This document shows positions 1 through 8,951 of a stretch of DNA of 39,012 bases, one piece after another (within the stretch, counting starts at the first letter, position 1; every line of letters begins with the position of its first letter). The stretch covers positions 1-39,012 of the forward strand of contig CAKSXW010000013.1 in the NCBI GenBank assembly GCA_934518555.1, written 5' to 3'. The position numbers were made by a program, and so were the translations under genes. The stretch is from an uncultured Faecalibacterium sp. (GTDB lineage: Bacteria; Bacillota; Clostridia; Oscillospirales; Ruminococcaceae). Below the pieces are notes generated by a model. The model was not told the DNA's origin, made no database searches, and saw only the letters and a program-made list of their open reading frames with translations.

Positions 1-1
1 G

Positions 2-1189
2 GGCTTCCGCAAGGGCAAGGCTCCCAAGGCTCTGATCGAGAAGATGTACGGTGCTGACGTCTTTACCTACGACGCCATCAACGAGCTGTTCCCCGAGGCT
101 TTCGAGGCTGCTGTCAAGGAAGCCGGTGTGGAGCCTGTAGGCCGTCCTGAGGTCACCGTGGATTCCGCCAGCGAGGCCGAGGGTGCTACCCTGACCGTGA
201 AGGTGGCTGTGAAGCCCGAGATCAAGGTTGGCAACTACAACGGTCTGACTGTTGAGAAGATCGTCCATACTGTCACCGACGAGGCTGTGGATGCAGAGCT
301 GAAGCGTGTGCAGGAGCGCAACGCCCGTGAGCTGACCCGTGAGGGTGCTGCTGAGAACGGCGATATCGCTGATATCGACTTCGAGGGCTTTGTGGACGGC
401 GTGGCATTCGAGGGCGGCAAGGCTGAGCACTACAGCCTGACCCTGGGCAGCGGCAGCTTCATCCCCGGCTTTGAGGACCAGATCGTTGGTCACTCTGCTG
501 GCGAGGAGTTCGACGTGAACGTCACCTTCCCCACCGAGTACCAGGCCGCTGAGCTGGCCGGCAAGGCAGCTGTCTTTAAGATCAAGCTGCACGAGGTCAA
601 GTACAAGGAGCTGCCTGCTCTGGACGACGAGCTGGCAAAGGATTGCTCCGAGTACGACACTCTGGAGGAGTTCAAGGCTTCTATCCGCAAGAACAACCAG
701 GAGCAGCTGGACAAGCAGGACGACCTGGCTGTTGAGAACGCTCTGGTGGACCAGGTCATCGAGAGCATGGAGGGCGAGATCCCCCAGGCTATGTACGATG
801 CCCGTATGGACGAGATGGTCAACGACTTTGCTTTCCGTGTGGAGCAGCAGGGCCTGCGTCTGGAGGACTACCTGAAGTATATGGGCCAGACCGTGGACCA
901 GTTCCGTGCTTCCTTCATGCCTCAGGCTGAGAAGCAGGTGAAGATCCGCCTGGCTCTGGAGGCTGTTGCCGCTGCCGAGAACATCGTTGCTTCCGAGGAG
1001 GATGTCAACGCTGAGATCAAGCGCATTGCTGACCAGTACAAGATGGAAGAGGACAAGGTTCGTGAGGTCATCAACCTGGATGACCTGAAGAACGATCTGG
1101 CTGTTACCAAGGCCATCGACTTTGTCAAGGCCCACGCCAACATCGTGGAGAAGGCCGCTGAGGCCGAGAAGGCAGCCGACGCTGAGTAA
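2..1189 (+). CDS. tig: Trigger factor (5' end missing)
   Basis: Ribosome-associated chaperone and peptidyl-prolyl isomerase that meets nascent chains at the exit tunnel. The frame is open from base 2, so the N-terminal ribosome-binding part lies mostly outside the window; the visible part begins with GFRKGKAP, the family's conserved ribosome-docking signature. It is followed by an FKBP-like PPIase domain (GDIADIDFEGFVDG and GSGSFIPGFEDQIVG, about residues 110-190 of the 395 visible) and a long helical C-terminal chaperone domain ending in an Ala/Glu-rich tail. Codon choice is strongly biased (GCT, CGT, GAG, AAG), as expected of a highly expressed gene. It lies directly upstream of clpP-clpX, a classic bacterial arrangement. 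The identification is secure; only the true start is unknown. Confidence 0.97.
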   Translation, partial: GFRKGKAPKALIEKMYGADVFTYDAINELFPEAFEAAVKEAGVEPVGRPEVTVDSASEAEGATLTVKVAVKPEIKVGNYNGLTVEKIVHTVTDEAVDAELKRVQERNARELTREGAAENGDIADIDFEGFVDGVAFEGGKAEHYSLTLGSGSFIPGFEDQIVGHSAGEEFDVNVTFPTEYQAAELAGKAAVFKIKLHEVKYKELPALDDELAKDCSEYDTLEEFKASIRKNNQEQLDKQDDLAVENALVDQVIESMEGEIPQAMYDARMDEMVNDFAFRVEQQGLRLEDYLKYMGQTVDQFRASFMPQAEKQVKIRLALEAVAAAENIVASEEDVNAEIKRIADQYKMEEDKVREVINLDDLKNDLAVTKAIDFVKAHANIVEKAAEAEKAADAE

Positions 1190-1245
1190 GTACCGGCAAG
1201 CCTGCAGGGTGCACACCGCTGCATAACTGCAAATCAAAGGTTGTA

Positions 1246-1296
1246 AAAGTTGACCGATACGGCTGAACCGGCAGGGAACCCGTATCGGTCAATTTT
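1246..1296. terminator. Hairpin between tig and clpP, probable terminator
   Basis: TTGACCGATACGG (1250-1262) and CCGTATCGGTCAA (1280-1292) form a perfect 13-bp stem with a 17-nt loop, flanked by AAAA on the left and TTTT on the right, so it could act in either direction. The U tract is short, so tig termination may be partial with some read-through into clpP. No convincing separate promoter for clpP was found in the remaining 40 bp. Confidence 0.6.
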
Positions 1297-1331
1297 GCAA
1301 ATAAACTATACCGTTTCAGGAGGCGAACTTT

Positions 1332-1928
1332 ATGAGTTTTGTACCTTACGTTGTGGAACAGTCGGCACATGGCGAGCGTTCTTACGATATTTTTTCCCGT
1401 CTGCTGAATGACCGCATCATCGTGCTCAGCGAGGACGTCAACGATACCACCGCAAGCTTAGTGGTGGCACAGCTGCTGTATCTGGAAGGCCAGGACCCGG
1501 ACAAGGACATCAGCCTGTATATCAACAGCCCCGGCGGCTCCATCAGTGCCGGCATGGCCATCCACGATACCATGCAGTATATCAAGTGCGATGTTTCCAC
1601 CATCTGCATGGGCATGGCAGCTTCCATGGGTGCTTTCCTGCTGGCAAGCGGCACCAAGGGCAAGCGTTTTGCCCTGCCCAACGCCGAGATCATGATCCAT
1701 CAGCCGCTGATCGGCGGCCAGGGCGGCGGCCTTTCCGGCCAGACCACCGATATCAAGATCCACGCAGAGCACATGGTGTATATCCGTGATAAGATGAACC
1801 GGATGCTCAGCGAGTACACCGGCCAGTCTCTGGAAAAGATCCAGCAGGACACCGAGCGTGACAACTATCTGTCTGCACAGGATGCCAAGGCCTACGGCCT
1901 GATCGATGAGGTCATCGCCCACCGCTGA
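1332..1928 (+). CDS. clpP: ATP-dependent Clp protease proteolytic subunit
   Basis: Serine peptidase that assembles into the barrel-shaped tetradecamer and degrades proteins fed in by ClpX or ClpC. At 198 residues it has the normal length. The catalytic triad is readable: Ser98 in GMAASMGAF, His123 in MIHQPLIGG and Asp173 in the DTERD motif; the IYINSPGG-type strand ([14 protein letters not shown], from about residue 61) is also present. The start is fixed by AGGAGG at 1318-1323, eight bases before ATG. It sits between tig and clpX, 43 bp before clpX, so ClpP and its unfoldase are probably co-transcribed. No oddities; identification is secure. Confidence 0.98.
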   Translation: MSFVPYVVEQSAHGERSYDIFSRLLNDRIIVLSEDVNDTTASLVVAQLLYLEGQDPDKDISLYINSPGGSISAGMAIHDTMQYIKCDVSTICMGMAASMGAFLLASGTKGKRFALPNAEIMIHQPLIGGQGGGLSGQTTDIKIHAEHMVYIRDKMNRMLSEYTGQSLEKIQQDTERDNYLSAQDAKAYGLIDEVIAHR

Positions 1929-1971
1929 TCCCTTGCGGACACCAATCTACCCAGGATAAGGAAAAACAGCT

Positions 1972-3300
1972 ATGGCAAATAACAATTCCGGCAGAGATAA
2001 AAACGAAAAGGATCTGGTCTGCAGCTTCTGTGGAAAGCACCAGGACGAAGTGGAGCGCATGATCATCGGTCCCGGCGTCAACATCTGCAGCGAGTGCATT
2101 GGCCTGTGCCACGATCTGCTTTCCGACAAGACGGACCGGCCCAACGGCGGCCGCCCGTCCAAGGCAGGAGCTGGCCGTACCCGCAGCATCCAGGCTGCCG
2201 ATGATCTGGATATCAACATCATGACCCCGGCCGAGATCAAGGACGGCCTGGATCAGTATGTCATCGGGCAGGATGAGGCAAAGCGGGTGCTGGCCGTTTC
2301 GGTCTACAACCACTACAAGCGCATCCTCAGCGGCAAGGGCGGCGACGTGGAGCTGCAAAAGTCCAACGTGCTGCTGCTGGGCCCCTCCGGCGTGGGCAAG
2401 ACCCTGCTGGCCCAGACCCTGGCCAAGATGCTGGGGGTCCCCTTCGCCATTGCCGACGCCACCACCCTGACCGAGGCCGGCTATGTGGGCGAGGATGTGG
2501 AGAACATCCTGCTCAAGCTGATCCAGGCGGCGGATTTTGATGTGCAGAAGGCACAGATCGGCATCATCTATATTGACGAGATCGACAAGATCACCCGTAA
2601 GAGCGAGAACCCCTCCATCACCCGGGACGTGGGCGGTGAGGGCGTGCAGCAGGCCCTGCTGAAGATCCTGGAGGGCACTGTCAGCAATGTGCCGCCCCAG
2701 GGCGGCCGCAAGCACCCCCAGCAGGAGTTCATCCAGATCGACACCACCAACATCCTGTTCATCTGCGGCGGTGCTTTCGACGGCCTGGACAAGTATATCC
2801 AGCGCCGCACCGACAAATCTGCCCTGGGCTTCGGCAGCAGCCTGAAGGATAACTCCAACGAGTACCAGAAGGCCCTGCTGCGGAAGGTGGAACCCCACGA
2901 TCTGGTCAAGTTCGGCCTGATCCCGGAGCTTATCGGCCGTCTGCCGGTCATCACCGTGCTGGACGACCTGGACGAGGATGCTCTGGTCCGGGTGCTCAAG
3001 GAGCCCCGCAACAGCCTGGTAAAGCAGTACAAAGAGCTGCTGGGCATGGACAATGTGGAGCTGACCTTCACTGATGAAGCTCTCCACGCCATTGCCCGCA
3101 AGACCATCGAGCGCAAGACCGGCGCCCGAGGCCTGCGTAGTGTGATGGAAAGCATCCTGCTGCCCATCATGTACCAGGTGCCCAGCGATGCCACCATCAT
3201 CCGTGTGACGGTGGACGAGGACACTGTGGAGGGCGGCGAGGCCCACCTGGAGTACGGCGCAGTACGCAAACGCTACAAAAATCAGAACACCCTGAACTGA
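1972..3300 (+). CDS. clpX: ATP-dependent Clp protease ATP-binding subunit ClpX
   Basis: AAA+ unfoldase that recognises tagged or damaged substrates and threads them into ClpP. The N-terminal zinc-binding domain shows four cysteines (C17, C20, C39, C42). The AAA+ core has Walker A GPSGVGKT (137-144), the GYVGED pore loop near residue 170, Walker B IIYIDEID near 198-205, the RKH loop (GRKHPQQEF), an LGFGS ClpP-docking loop and the sensor-2 [10 protein letters not shown] motif near the C-terminus. Its 442 residues match the family. It follows clpP by 43 bp and is closed by a strong terminator. All motifs needed for activity and ClpP docking are present. Confidence 0.98.
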   Translation: MANNNSGRDKNEKDLVCSFCGKHQDEVERMIIGPGVNICSECIGLCHDLLSDKTDRPNGGRPSKAGAGRTRSIQAADDLDINIMTPAEIKDGLDQYVIGQDEAKRVLAVSVYNHYKRILSGKGGDVELQKSNVLLLGPSGVGKTLLAQTLAKMLGVPFAIADATTLTEAGYVGEDVENILLKLIQAADFDVQKAQIGIIYIDEIDKITRKSENPSITRDVGGEGVQQALLKILEGTVSNVPPQGGRKHPQQEFIQIDTTNILFICGGAFDGLDKYIQRRTDKSALGFGSSLKDNSNEYQKALLRKVEPHDLVKFGLIPELIGRLPVITVLDDLDEDALVRVLKEPRNSLVKQYKELLGMDNVELTFTDEALHAIARKTIERKTGARGLRSVMESILLPIMYQVPSDATIIRVTVDEDTVEGGEAHLEYGAVRKRYKNQNTLN

Positions 3301-3327
3301 CGCTCCGGCGGCAGAGAAGGGGAGGCG

Positions 3328-3371
3328 AAAGCCCTGTTTAAAAAGCAATTTGCTTTTTACAGGGCTTTTTG
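3328..3371 (+). terminator. Rho-independent terminator after clpX
   Basis: AAAGCCCTGT (3328-3337) pairs with ACAGGGCTTT (3359-3368), with an inner AAAAAGC/GCTTTTT stem and a run of T ending at 3371. It ends the clpP-clpX unit and insulates the downstream aminotransferase promoter. Confidence 0.88.
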
Positions 3372-3382
3372 CTTTGTTATTC

Positions 3383-3411
3383 TTGTTTCTGCAGGCAAAA
3401 TGAGTTATAAT
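3383..3411 (+). promoter_or_regulatory. Sigma-A-type promoter of the aminotransferase gene
   Basis: TTGTTT (3383-3388), a 17-bp spacer and a perfect TATAAT (3406-3411). Transcription would begin near 3418 and give a leader of about 100 nt before the start at 3520. Confidence 0.75.
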
Positions 3412-3426
3412 ATTAAGGCCTGGATT

Positions 3427-3464
3427 TTACAGAGGGCTTCATCCCTGGCAGGAAAGCCCTGTAA
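3427..3464 (+). other. Leader hairpin of the aminotransferase mRNA
   Basis: TTACAG-A-GGGCTT (3427-3439) pairs with AAGCCCTGTAA (3454-3464), leaving one bulged A and a 14-nt loop. No T run follows, so it is not a terminator. The right arm repeats the 10-mer AAAGCCCTGT used by the clpX terminator upstream. It could affect mRNA stability or translation; I do not recognise a riboswitch class. Confidence 0.45.
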
Positions 3465-3519
3465 GCTGTAGCCTGGGCACTATGGGTAACAGAAAGTATG
3501 ATAAAGGAGTGTGTTTTCA

Positions 3520-4800
3520 ATGGCAAATTATTTTGCAATGGATCGGGCCGCACTGGAGGCAGAAAAGGCTGCACTGGAGGCAGAGTACAAATCTTTTCAG
3601 GCAAAGGGCCTGCAGCTGAATATGTCCCGTGGCAAGCCCGGCCCTCACCAGATGGACCTGGCCATGGACCTGCTGAAGATGACCGACTACACCACCGATG
3701 CCGGCACCGATGCCCGGAACTACGGTGACCTGGAAGGCCTCAACGAGGCTCGCACCCTGTTTGCAGATGTGTTCGGCGTGCAGCCCGGCGAGGTGTTCGT
3801 GGGCGGCAACTCCAGCCTGCAGCTGATGTACAACTTGGTCAGCATCGGCTATTCCTTCGGCTTCCCGGAGTCTCCCTGCCCCTGGTCCCAGGTGGAAAAG
3901 CGCAAGTTCCTTTGCCCGGTGCCCGGCTACGACCGCCATTTTGCCATTACTGAGGAGTTCGGCTTTGAGCTGATCAGTGTGCCCATGACTCCCAATGGCC
4001 CCGACATGGACGTGGTGGAAAAGCTGGTGGCAGAGGATGACACCATCAAGGGCATCTGGTGTGTGCCCCAGTACTCCAACCCCGATGGCTACACCTACAG
4101 CGACGAGACCGTGGAGCGGTTTGCCAAGATGAAGACCGCCGCCCCGGACTTCAAGATCTTCTGGGATGAGGCTTACATCGTCCATCACCTCACCGAGGAG
4201 ATCATCGAGACCCCGGTGCTGCTGAACGTGAGCAAGAAGTATGGCACCCAGGACCGGGTGTTCATGTTCACCTCCACCAGCAAGATCACCTTCCCGGGTG
4301 CCGGCGTTTCTGCCATTGCCTGCAGCGAAAACAGCATGAAGTATATGTGCAAGCGCTTCTCGGTAATGATCATCAGCTACGACAAGATGAACCAGCTGCG
4401 CCATGTCCGCTTCCTGAAGGATAAGGCTGGTGTGCTGGCCCACATGGCAAAGCATCGCCGCCGTCTGGTGCCCTGTTTTGATGCCGTCAAAACGGCCTTT
4501 GCAAACAACCTGACCCCCTGCGGTGACATCGCCCACTGGACCAACCCCAAGGGCGGCTACTTCATCAGCCTTTATGTGATGCCCGGCTGCGCCAAGCGTG
4601 TGGCAGGCCTGTGCAAGGATGCCGGCCTGACCCTCACCGGTGCCGGTGCGGCCTACCCCTACCACAAGGACCCGGAGGATTCTCACCTCCGCATCGCTCC
4701 CACCTATCCCAGCCTGGACGAGGTGGAGACCGCATCCGAGCTGCTGTGCGTCTGTGTGCGCCTGGCTGTGGTGGAAAAGCTGCTGGCTGAGCAGGCATAA
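3520..4800 (+). CDS. PLP-dependent aminotransferase, aspartate aminotransferase-like
   Basis: Fold-type I aminotransferase, probably transferring the amino group of aspartate or a similar amino acid to 2-oxoglutarate. The 426-residue protein has the N-terminal NMSRGKPGPHQMDLA motif and long layout of the distinctive aspartate aminotransferase subgroup that Pfam places with MocR-like aminotransferases. The PLP lysine is Lys255 in STSKITFPGAG, and WDEAYIVHH carries the conserved Asp and Tyr that contact the cofactor. ATG 3520 is preferred because AAGGAG (3504-3509) lies 10 bases before it; an in-frame GTG at 3511 is too close. The gene has its own promoter and sits between two terminators, so it is monocistronic. 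The exact substrate cannot be read from sequence alone. Confidence 0.88.
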   Translation: MANYFAMDRAALEAEKAALEAEYKSFQAKGLQLNMSRGKPGPHQMDLAMDLLKMTDYTTDAGTDARNYGDLEGLNEARTLFADVFGVQPGEVFVGGNSSLQLMYNLVSIGYSFGFPESPCPWSQVEKRKFLCPVPGYDRHFAITEEFGFELISVPMTPNGPDMDVVEKLVAEDDTIKGIWCVPQYSNPDGYTYSDETVERFAKMKTAAPDFKIFWDEAYIVHHLTEEIIETPVLLNVSKKYGTQDRVFMFTSTSKITFPGAGVSAIACSENSMKYMCKRFSVMIISYDKMNQLRHVRFLKDKAGVLAHMAKHRRRLVPCFDAVKTAFANNLTPCGDIAHWTNPKGGYFISLYVMPGCAKRVAGLCKDAGLTLTGAGAAYPYHKDPEDSHLRIAPTYPSLDEVETASELLCVCVRLAVVEKLLAEQA

Positions 4801-4814
4801 GGTATTCATTTGAA

Positions 4815-4886
4815 AAAGCCTCCCCCGGCAGGCTCTGCAGTCTGCACGGGGGAGCTTTAAAATACGGGCCCTGCCAGGGCAGGGCC
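4815..4886 (+). terminator. Hairpins after the aminotransferase gene
   Basis: A first stem pairs AAAGCCTCCCCCG (4815-4827) with CGGGGGAGCTTT (4847-4858), with one bulged C; it is followed only by TTTAAAAT, so its terminator strength is uncertain. A second perfect stem, GGCCCTGC (4867-4874) with GCAGGGCC (4879-4886), lies just before the secDF ribosome binding site GGAGG (4890-4894) and might influence access to it. No clear promoter for secDF was seen. Confidence 0.55.
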
Positions 4887-4907
4887 TTTGGAGGTTTTCC
4901 TGAATCT

Positions 4908-7256
4908 ATGAAGACAAAAGGCAAAGCATGGCACCTGGTGGTTACGGTGCTCCTGATCCTTGCGTTTGTGTACACGGCATTTTTTGGCGTGGCTGCAACG
5001 TATGGTGACGTGACCACCACCTACATCAAGGGGGCAAAGGACATCCGCTTTGGTGTGGACATCAAGGGCGGCGTCAACGTCACCTTTGTGCCCTCGGAGG
5101 ATTACGATGCCACCGAGGAGCAGCTGGAGGCAGCACAGCTGGTCATTGAGAACCGTCTGGTGGCCTTGAACGTCACCGACTACGAGCTCTATGTGGACCC
5201 CAGCTCCGACAGCTTGATCCTGGAGTTCCCCTGGCAGTCCGGCGAAACGGATTTTGACCCGGAAGCTGCCATTGAGGAGATCGGCACCACCGCCTACCTG
5301 ACCTTCCGGGAAGGCAGCAGCCAGGATGGTCAGCTGATCCTGGACGGCTCCATGGTGGAGAGTGCCTCCGCTCAGTACGGCCCGGTCAGCAGCGGCGGTG
5401 CGTCCGAGTATTATGTCGCCCTGAAGTTCACCGCTGAGGGCGCCAAGGCCTTTGGTGAGGCCACCACCCGGCTGGCAGATTCCAAGGGCAGCATCGGCAT
5501 CTGGCTGGATGACGAGAACGTGAGCACTGCTACGGTCAACACCGCCATTACCGACGGCGAGGCCATCATCACCAGCTCTGCAACCAACCCCTTCACCCAG
5601 GAGGCTGTGGTAAAGATGGCTCGCCAGATCAACTCCGGCGCACTGCCTTTTGCCCTGAAGGTGGACAGCTACTCCACCATCAGCCCCAGCCTGGGCGAGA
5701 ACAGCCTCAACGCCATGGTCCTGGCTGGCGGCATCGCTTTTGCGCTGATCGTGCTGTTCATGACCATCCTGTACCGGCTGCCGGGCTTTTTGGCCTGTAT
5801 TGCACTGGCAGGGCAGGTGGCTGCCACCCTGGCCTTTGTTTCCGGCTACTTCCCGGTGTTTGAGAGCTTTACTCTGACCCTGCCGGGCATTGCCGGTATC
5901 ATTCTGGCCATTGGCATGGGTGTGGACGCCAACGTCATCACCACCGAGCGCATCAAGGAAGAGCTCAAAAACGGCAGGTCCCTGGACGGTGCCCTCAAGA
6001 GCGGTTTTGTCCGGGGTCTGACCCCCATCATCGACGGCAACGTCACCATCGTCATCGTGGCCATCGTGCTGATGGGTGCCTTTGGCCCCTCCGACGGCCT
6101 GTTTGCCAAGGCGTTGCACTTTGTGTTCTTCGCCTTTGGCCCCTCCACTGCTGGCACCATCTACGCCTTTGGCTACACGCTGCTGACCGGCGTGCTGCTG
6201 AACTTTGTGTTCGGCGTGTTTGCTACCCGGGTCATGATCCGTGGTGCAGCTGCCATCAAGCTGTTCCGGGATCCCTGGCTGTATGGTGCTGCCAAGCTGG
6301 GCAAGGATACCACCGAGAAAAAGCAGCTGGACTTTGTGGGCCTGCGGAAGCGGTTCCTCACCATTTCCGGCTGCCTGATGGCTGGCATCCTGCTGTGCGC
6401 TGCGGTGTTTGGGGTCCGTCTGGACACTGAGTTTACCGGCGGTGCCATGATCACCCTGCGGTATGAGGGCACCATTGCCCTGTCCGATGTGCAGAAAACT
6501 GCCTCGGATGCCCTGGAAAACACGGGCCTGACCTTGCAGACCGGCGAGAACGTGGCAACCGGGGACCAGACCCTGAAGATCTCTATGCCGGGCACCGAGA
6601 CGGTGACCACCGACCAGGTGGAGACCCTGCTGGAGTCCCTCAACGACAGCTACCCCGATAACAGCTTTGCTCAGCTGTCCCTCAGCAACGTCAGTGCTGC
6701 CATGGGCACCAAGTTCCTGCAAAAGAGCCTGGTGGCAGTAGTGTTTGCACTGGTGCTGATCCTGCTCTACATCGCCCTGCGGTTCAAGAACATCGGCGGC
6801 CTCACCGGCGGCATGATGGCAGTGCTGGCCCTGGTGAATGACCTGATGGTGGTGTTTGGCACCTTTGTGCTGCTCCGCACCCCTCTGGATGGCAACTTTA
6901 TTGCTGCCATGCTCACCATTCTGGGCTACTCCATCAACGATACCGTGGTGGTGTACGACCGGATCCGGGAAAACCGCAGCCTCATGGGCAAAAAGGCTGT
7001 TTTTGAGGAGCTGGTGAACCACTCCATCAACCAGTCTGCTCGCCGCACCCTGGTCACCACCATCACCACTGTGATGGCACTGGCTGTACTGTGTGTAGTG
7101 GCGAAGCTCTACGGCCTGGACAGCATCTTTACCTTTGCATTCCCGCTGATGATGGGTATGATCAGCGGCGTGTATACCTCTCTGTGCGTCTCCACCTCCG
7201 CTTGGGTGCTGTGGAGCCAGCGCAAGGCAAAGTCCCAGGGCAAGCACAACGCTTGA
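4908..7256 (+). CDS. secDF: Protein translocase SecD-SecF fusion
   Basis: RND-superfamily membrane protein that uses the proton or sodium gradient to aid protein export through SecYEG. Here SecD and SecF are one 782-residue polypeptide, as in Bacillus subtilis. The SecD half begins with a transmembrane helix at residues 10-30, followed by the RFGVDIKGGVNVTF motif and extracellular P1 region, then five membrane helices (about 265-440, including IILAIGMGVDANVI). The SecF half starts near residue 480 with DTEFTGGAMITLR and ends with five more helices, including ILGYSINDTVVVYDRIRE. ATG 4908 follows GGAGG by 13 bases, a rather long spacing, but it gives the expected N-terminus. nrdR follows 27 bp later. 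Confidence 0.95.
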   Translation: MKTKGKAWHLVVTVLLILAFVYTAFFGVAATYGDVTTTYIKGAKDIRFGVDIKGGVNVTFVPSEDYDATEEQLEAAQLVIENRLVALNVTDYELYVDPSSDSLILEFPWQSGETDFDPEAAIEEIGTTAYLTFREGSSQDGQLILDGSMVESASAQYGPVSSGGASEYYVALKFTAEGAKAFGEATTRLADSKGSIGIWLDDENVSTATVNTAITDGEAIITSSATNPFTQEAVVKMARQINSGALPFALKVDSYSTISPSLGENSLNAMVLAGGIAFALIVLFMTILYRLPGFLACIALAGQVAATLAFVSGYFPVFESFTLTLPGIAGIILAIGMGVDANVITTERIKEELKNGRSLDGALKSGFVRGLTPIIDGNVTIVIVAIVLMGAFGPSDGLFAKALHFVFFAFGPSTAGTIYAFGYTLLTGVLLNFVFGVFATRVMIRGAAAIKLFRDPWLYGAAKLGKDTTEKKQLDFVGLRKRFLTISGCLMAGILLCAAVFGVRLDTEFTGGAMITLRYEGTIALSDVQKTASDALENTGLTLQTGENVATGDQTLKISMPGTETVTTDQVETLLESLNDSYPDNSFAQLSLSNVSAAMGTKFLQKSLVAVVFALVLILLYIALRFKNIGGLTGGMMAVLALVNDLMVVFGTFVLLRTPLDGNFIAAMLTILGYSINDTVVVYDRIRENRSLMGKKAVFEELVNHSINQSARRTLVTTITTVMALAVLCVVAKLYGLDSIFTFAFPLMMGMISGVYTSLCVSTSAWVLWSQRKAKSQGKHNA

Positions 7257-7283
7257 TCCACAAACCTTCAGGAGGAACAGAAC

Positions 7284-7751
7284 ATGAAGTGTCCCTATTG
7301 CGGAGCAGAGGAGTCTAAAGTCATCGACTCTCGCCCCACCGAAGACAGCGAGCGCATCCGCCGCCGCCGGGAATGTCTGAGCTGCCACATGCGTTTCACG
7401 ACCTATGAAGTGGTGGAGACTGTTCCTCTGGTGGTCATCAAAAAAGACAGCTCCCGGGAGCCCTTTGATCGGCAGAAGCTGCTGAACGCCATGCTGCGAG
7501 CCTGTGCCAAACGGCCGGTAAGCTACGAGGCCATTGACCGGGCGGTGACTCGCATCGAGCAGACCCTGCTGAGCTCCTATGACCGGGAGATCCCCAGTGT
7601 CCGCATCGGAGAGCTGACCATGCAGGAGCTCAAGAATATCGACGAGGTGGCCTATGTCCGCTTTGCATCGGTATACCGTCAGTTTGCTGATGTGGAGAGC
7701 TTTTTCAACGAGCTGAAAAAACTCATGGGAGACCGTAAGGAAACCCTCTGA
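7284..7751 (+). CDS. nrdR: Transcriptional repressor NrdR
   Basis: Nucleotide-sensing repressor of ribonucleotide reductase operons. The 155-residue protein has an N-terminal zinc ribbon (C3, C6, C31, C34, with the basic stretch RIRRRRECLSCH) and a C-terminal ATP-cone domain (about 49-139, VVIKKDSSREPFDRQKLL) that binds ATP or dATP to report the nucleotide pool. AGGAGG precedes the ATG. It follows secDF and is closed by a strong terminator, so the two may be co-transcribed. No NrdR box or nrd gene is visible in this window, so its targets lie elsewhere. Confidence 0.97.
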   Translation: MKCPYCGAEESKVIDSRPTEDSERIRRRRECLSCHMRFTTYEVVETVPLVVIKKDSSREPFDRQKLLNAMLRACAKRPVSYEAIDRAVTRIEQTLLSSYDREIPSVRIGELTMQELKNIDEVAYVRFASVYRQFADVESFFNELKKLMGDRKETL

Positions 7752-7768
7752 CCCTTTATAACCACTTG

Positions 7769-7811
7769 CACCGCCCCCTTGGCAGGTTCGCCTTGGGGGC
7801 GGTGTTTTTTT
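7769..7811 (+). terminator. Rho-independent terminator after nrdR
   Basis: CACCGCCCCC (7769-7778) pairs perfectly with GGGGGCGGTG (7795-7804), followed by seven T. It lies between the convergent nrdR and DUF4363 genes. The T tract serves the plus strand; on the minus strand the stem is not followed by a U run. Confidence 0.92.
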
Positions 7812-7812
7812 G

Positions 7813-8181
7813 CTAGATCAGCCGCTGGGCCACCCATAACAGGGTCTCCACCTGCACCTGGGCCCGACGCAGCTCCCCCAAGGCCTCCTCCGGGGCGTTC
7901 TGCTCCAGATGGCCGTCGGCAGCCCGGAGACAGGCCTCCAGCTCCGTAAATTCTGCCGTAGGCAGCAGGTGGTTCATGTGCTCTCGCATCTGGTCGCATC
8001 GGTCGGCGCCCCGGGCCAGGGAACGCCGGGCGGCAGGGGAGTCCTGGGCCCGGATGGCGTTTATGGCCTGGTCCAGGTCCCCGGAGATATCCTGGGCAAA
8101 GGTCTGTACCCGGTAGCTGCTGTAAAAGGCCACAGCCAGCAAGGCCGCCAGGATCACAAAACACGCATAGATCCGTTTCAT
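7813..8181 (-). CDS. DUF4363 family small membrane-anchored protein
   Basis: A 122-residue protein with one N-terminal transmembrane helix (about 4-22, IYACFVILAALLAVAFY) followed by an extracytoplasmic, probably all-helical domain rich in Ala, Glu and Arg. The layout and the neighbouring upstream DUF421 gene match the DUF4363 family, which commonly accompanies DUF421 proteins in Clostridia. No catalytic motif is visible and no molecular function is established. It lies 9 bp after the DUF421 gene on the same strand, so the two are almost certainly one operon, and it converges on nrdR. The family call rests on pattern and context rather than on a search. Confidence 0.7.
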   Translation of the reverse strand: MKRIYACFVILAALLAVAFYSSYRVQTFAQDISGDLDQAINAIRAQDSPAARRSLARGADRCDQMREHMNHLLPTAEFTELEACLRAADGHLEQNAPEEALGELRRAQVQVETLLWVAQRLI

Positions 8182-8190
8182 ATTCAGCCC

Positions 8191-8883
8191 TCACCTGGTG
8201 CCGCCGCCGGAACGGGGCTCCTTTTTTAAAAGAAAGTAATCCTCGGTCTCGTTGCCCACCAGCAGCAAGATCTCCTGAGGCAGCAGAGCGTTGGCCTGGG
8301 CGGTACGTTCCAGCCAGGCAGAGTCTTTGCCGCACCAGCGCAGGTTATCTTCCAACACCTGCCCGTCCAGCACAAAGGGGATGGTGGCCTGGAGCTGGCT
8401 GGCCTTCAGCTGCAGGTCTGCCAGCCGCACCGGTTCTCGTTCCGGCCGCAGAGCCACCGATAGGGTTCCGTTGGTCTCGATGACGGCATAGGAGACCTCC
8501 CGGGGGTCAAATACATTCTTGCCCCGGAGGGCCTCCATCAGATCGGCAGTGGTCAGGCGCAGGGTCCGCAGGGCGTTTTGGTCGATCTTGCCATCCAGGA
8601 TCACAGTTTTGGGCCGCCCGGACAGAAAATTGAAAAATTTCTGGCTGCGAAAGCCCAGGGCGGACCCCAGCAGTTCCAAGGCTGCAATGAGAAACAAGGG
8701 GATCAGGCTGGAGGTCACCGGAACATCCTCTGCCTCAATGGAAATGGATGCCAGGTTTGAGATCAGGATGGTGGATACCAGCTCCTCCGGCTGCAGTTCT
8801 CCCAACTGCCGTTTGCCCATGAGCCGCATGGCAAACAACACGCACAGATAAATAAGGATGGTGCGGCAGATCAATAGCTTCAT
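8191..8883 (-). CDS. DUF421 (YetF-like) membrane protein
   Basis: The 230-residue protein has three N-terminal hydrophobic segments (about 5-20, 38-52 and 58-80), the characteristic GKRQLGELQPEELV motif at the first loop, and a soluble alpha/beta domain (KTVILDGKIDQNALR onward) typical of the YetF/YcaP family. The biochemical role is unknown; in Bacilli some YetF-domain proteins occur in the spore inner membrane and alter germination or resistance. GGAGGA (8891-8896 on this strand) lies seven bases before the ATG. It is divergently transcribed from a gerA-type operon only 92 bp away and may share a palindromic sigma-G-like promoter with it, which suggests a forespore role; that role is inference. 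Confidence 0.88.
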   Translation of the reverse strand: MKLLICRTILIYLCVLFAMRLMGKRQLGELQPEELVSTILISNLASISIEAEDVPVTSSLIPLFLIAALELLGSALGFRSQKFFNFLSGRPKTVILDGKIDQNALRTLRLTTADLMEALRGKNVFDPREVSYAVIETNGTLSVALRPEREPVRLADLQLKASQLQATIPFVLDGQVLEDNLRWCGKDSAWLERTAQANALLPQEILLLVGNETEDYFLLKKEPRSGGGTR

Positions 8884-8921
8884 GGTGGGCTCCTCCGGCT
8901 AAACGAGATCAAGGGGCTGCC

Positions 8922-8951
8922 GTATGGCCAGGGCCCCCGGTGGGCATACTG
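8922..8951. promoter_or_regulatory. Symmetrical sigma-G-like promoter between DUF421 and gerA operons
   Basis: On the plus strand GTATG (8922-8926), an 18-bp spacer and CATACTG (8945-8951) closely match the Bacillus sigma-G consensus GHATR-N18-CATWHTA. GTATG and CATAC are reverse complements, so the minus strand also reads GTATG-N18-CATACGG towards the DUF421 gene, a weaker -10. Predicted starts are near 8957 (plus) and 8915 (minus). The same inverted repeat could instead be a regulator site. Confidence 0.55.

Noticed and set aside
1250..1312. A clpP promoter using TTGACC at 1250 or TATACC at 1307
   Set aside because: The two are about 50 bp apart and neither has a partner at 16-18 bp. TTGACC is part of a perfect hairpin stem.
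1912..3348. A frame of about 480 codons opposite clpX
   Set aside because: Antisense shadow of clpX, with low-complexity composition and no motifs.
3418..3519. A metabolite riboswitch in the aminotransferase leader
   Set aside because: There is one bulged hairpin, but I see no conserved core of a known riboswitch class and no downstream terminator switch.
4857..7388. A frame of about 840 codons opposite secDF
   Set aside because: Antisense shadow of secDF with the same His/Gln/Gly-rich composition and no domain or suitable ribosome binding site.
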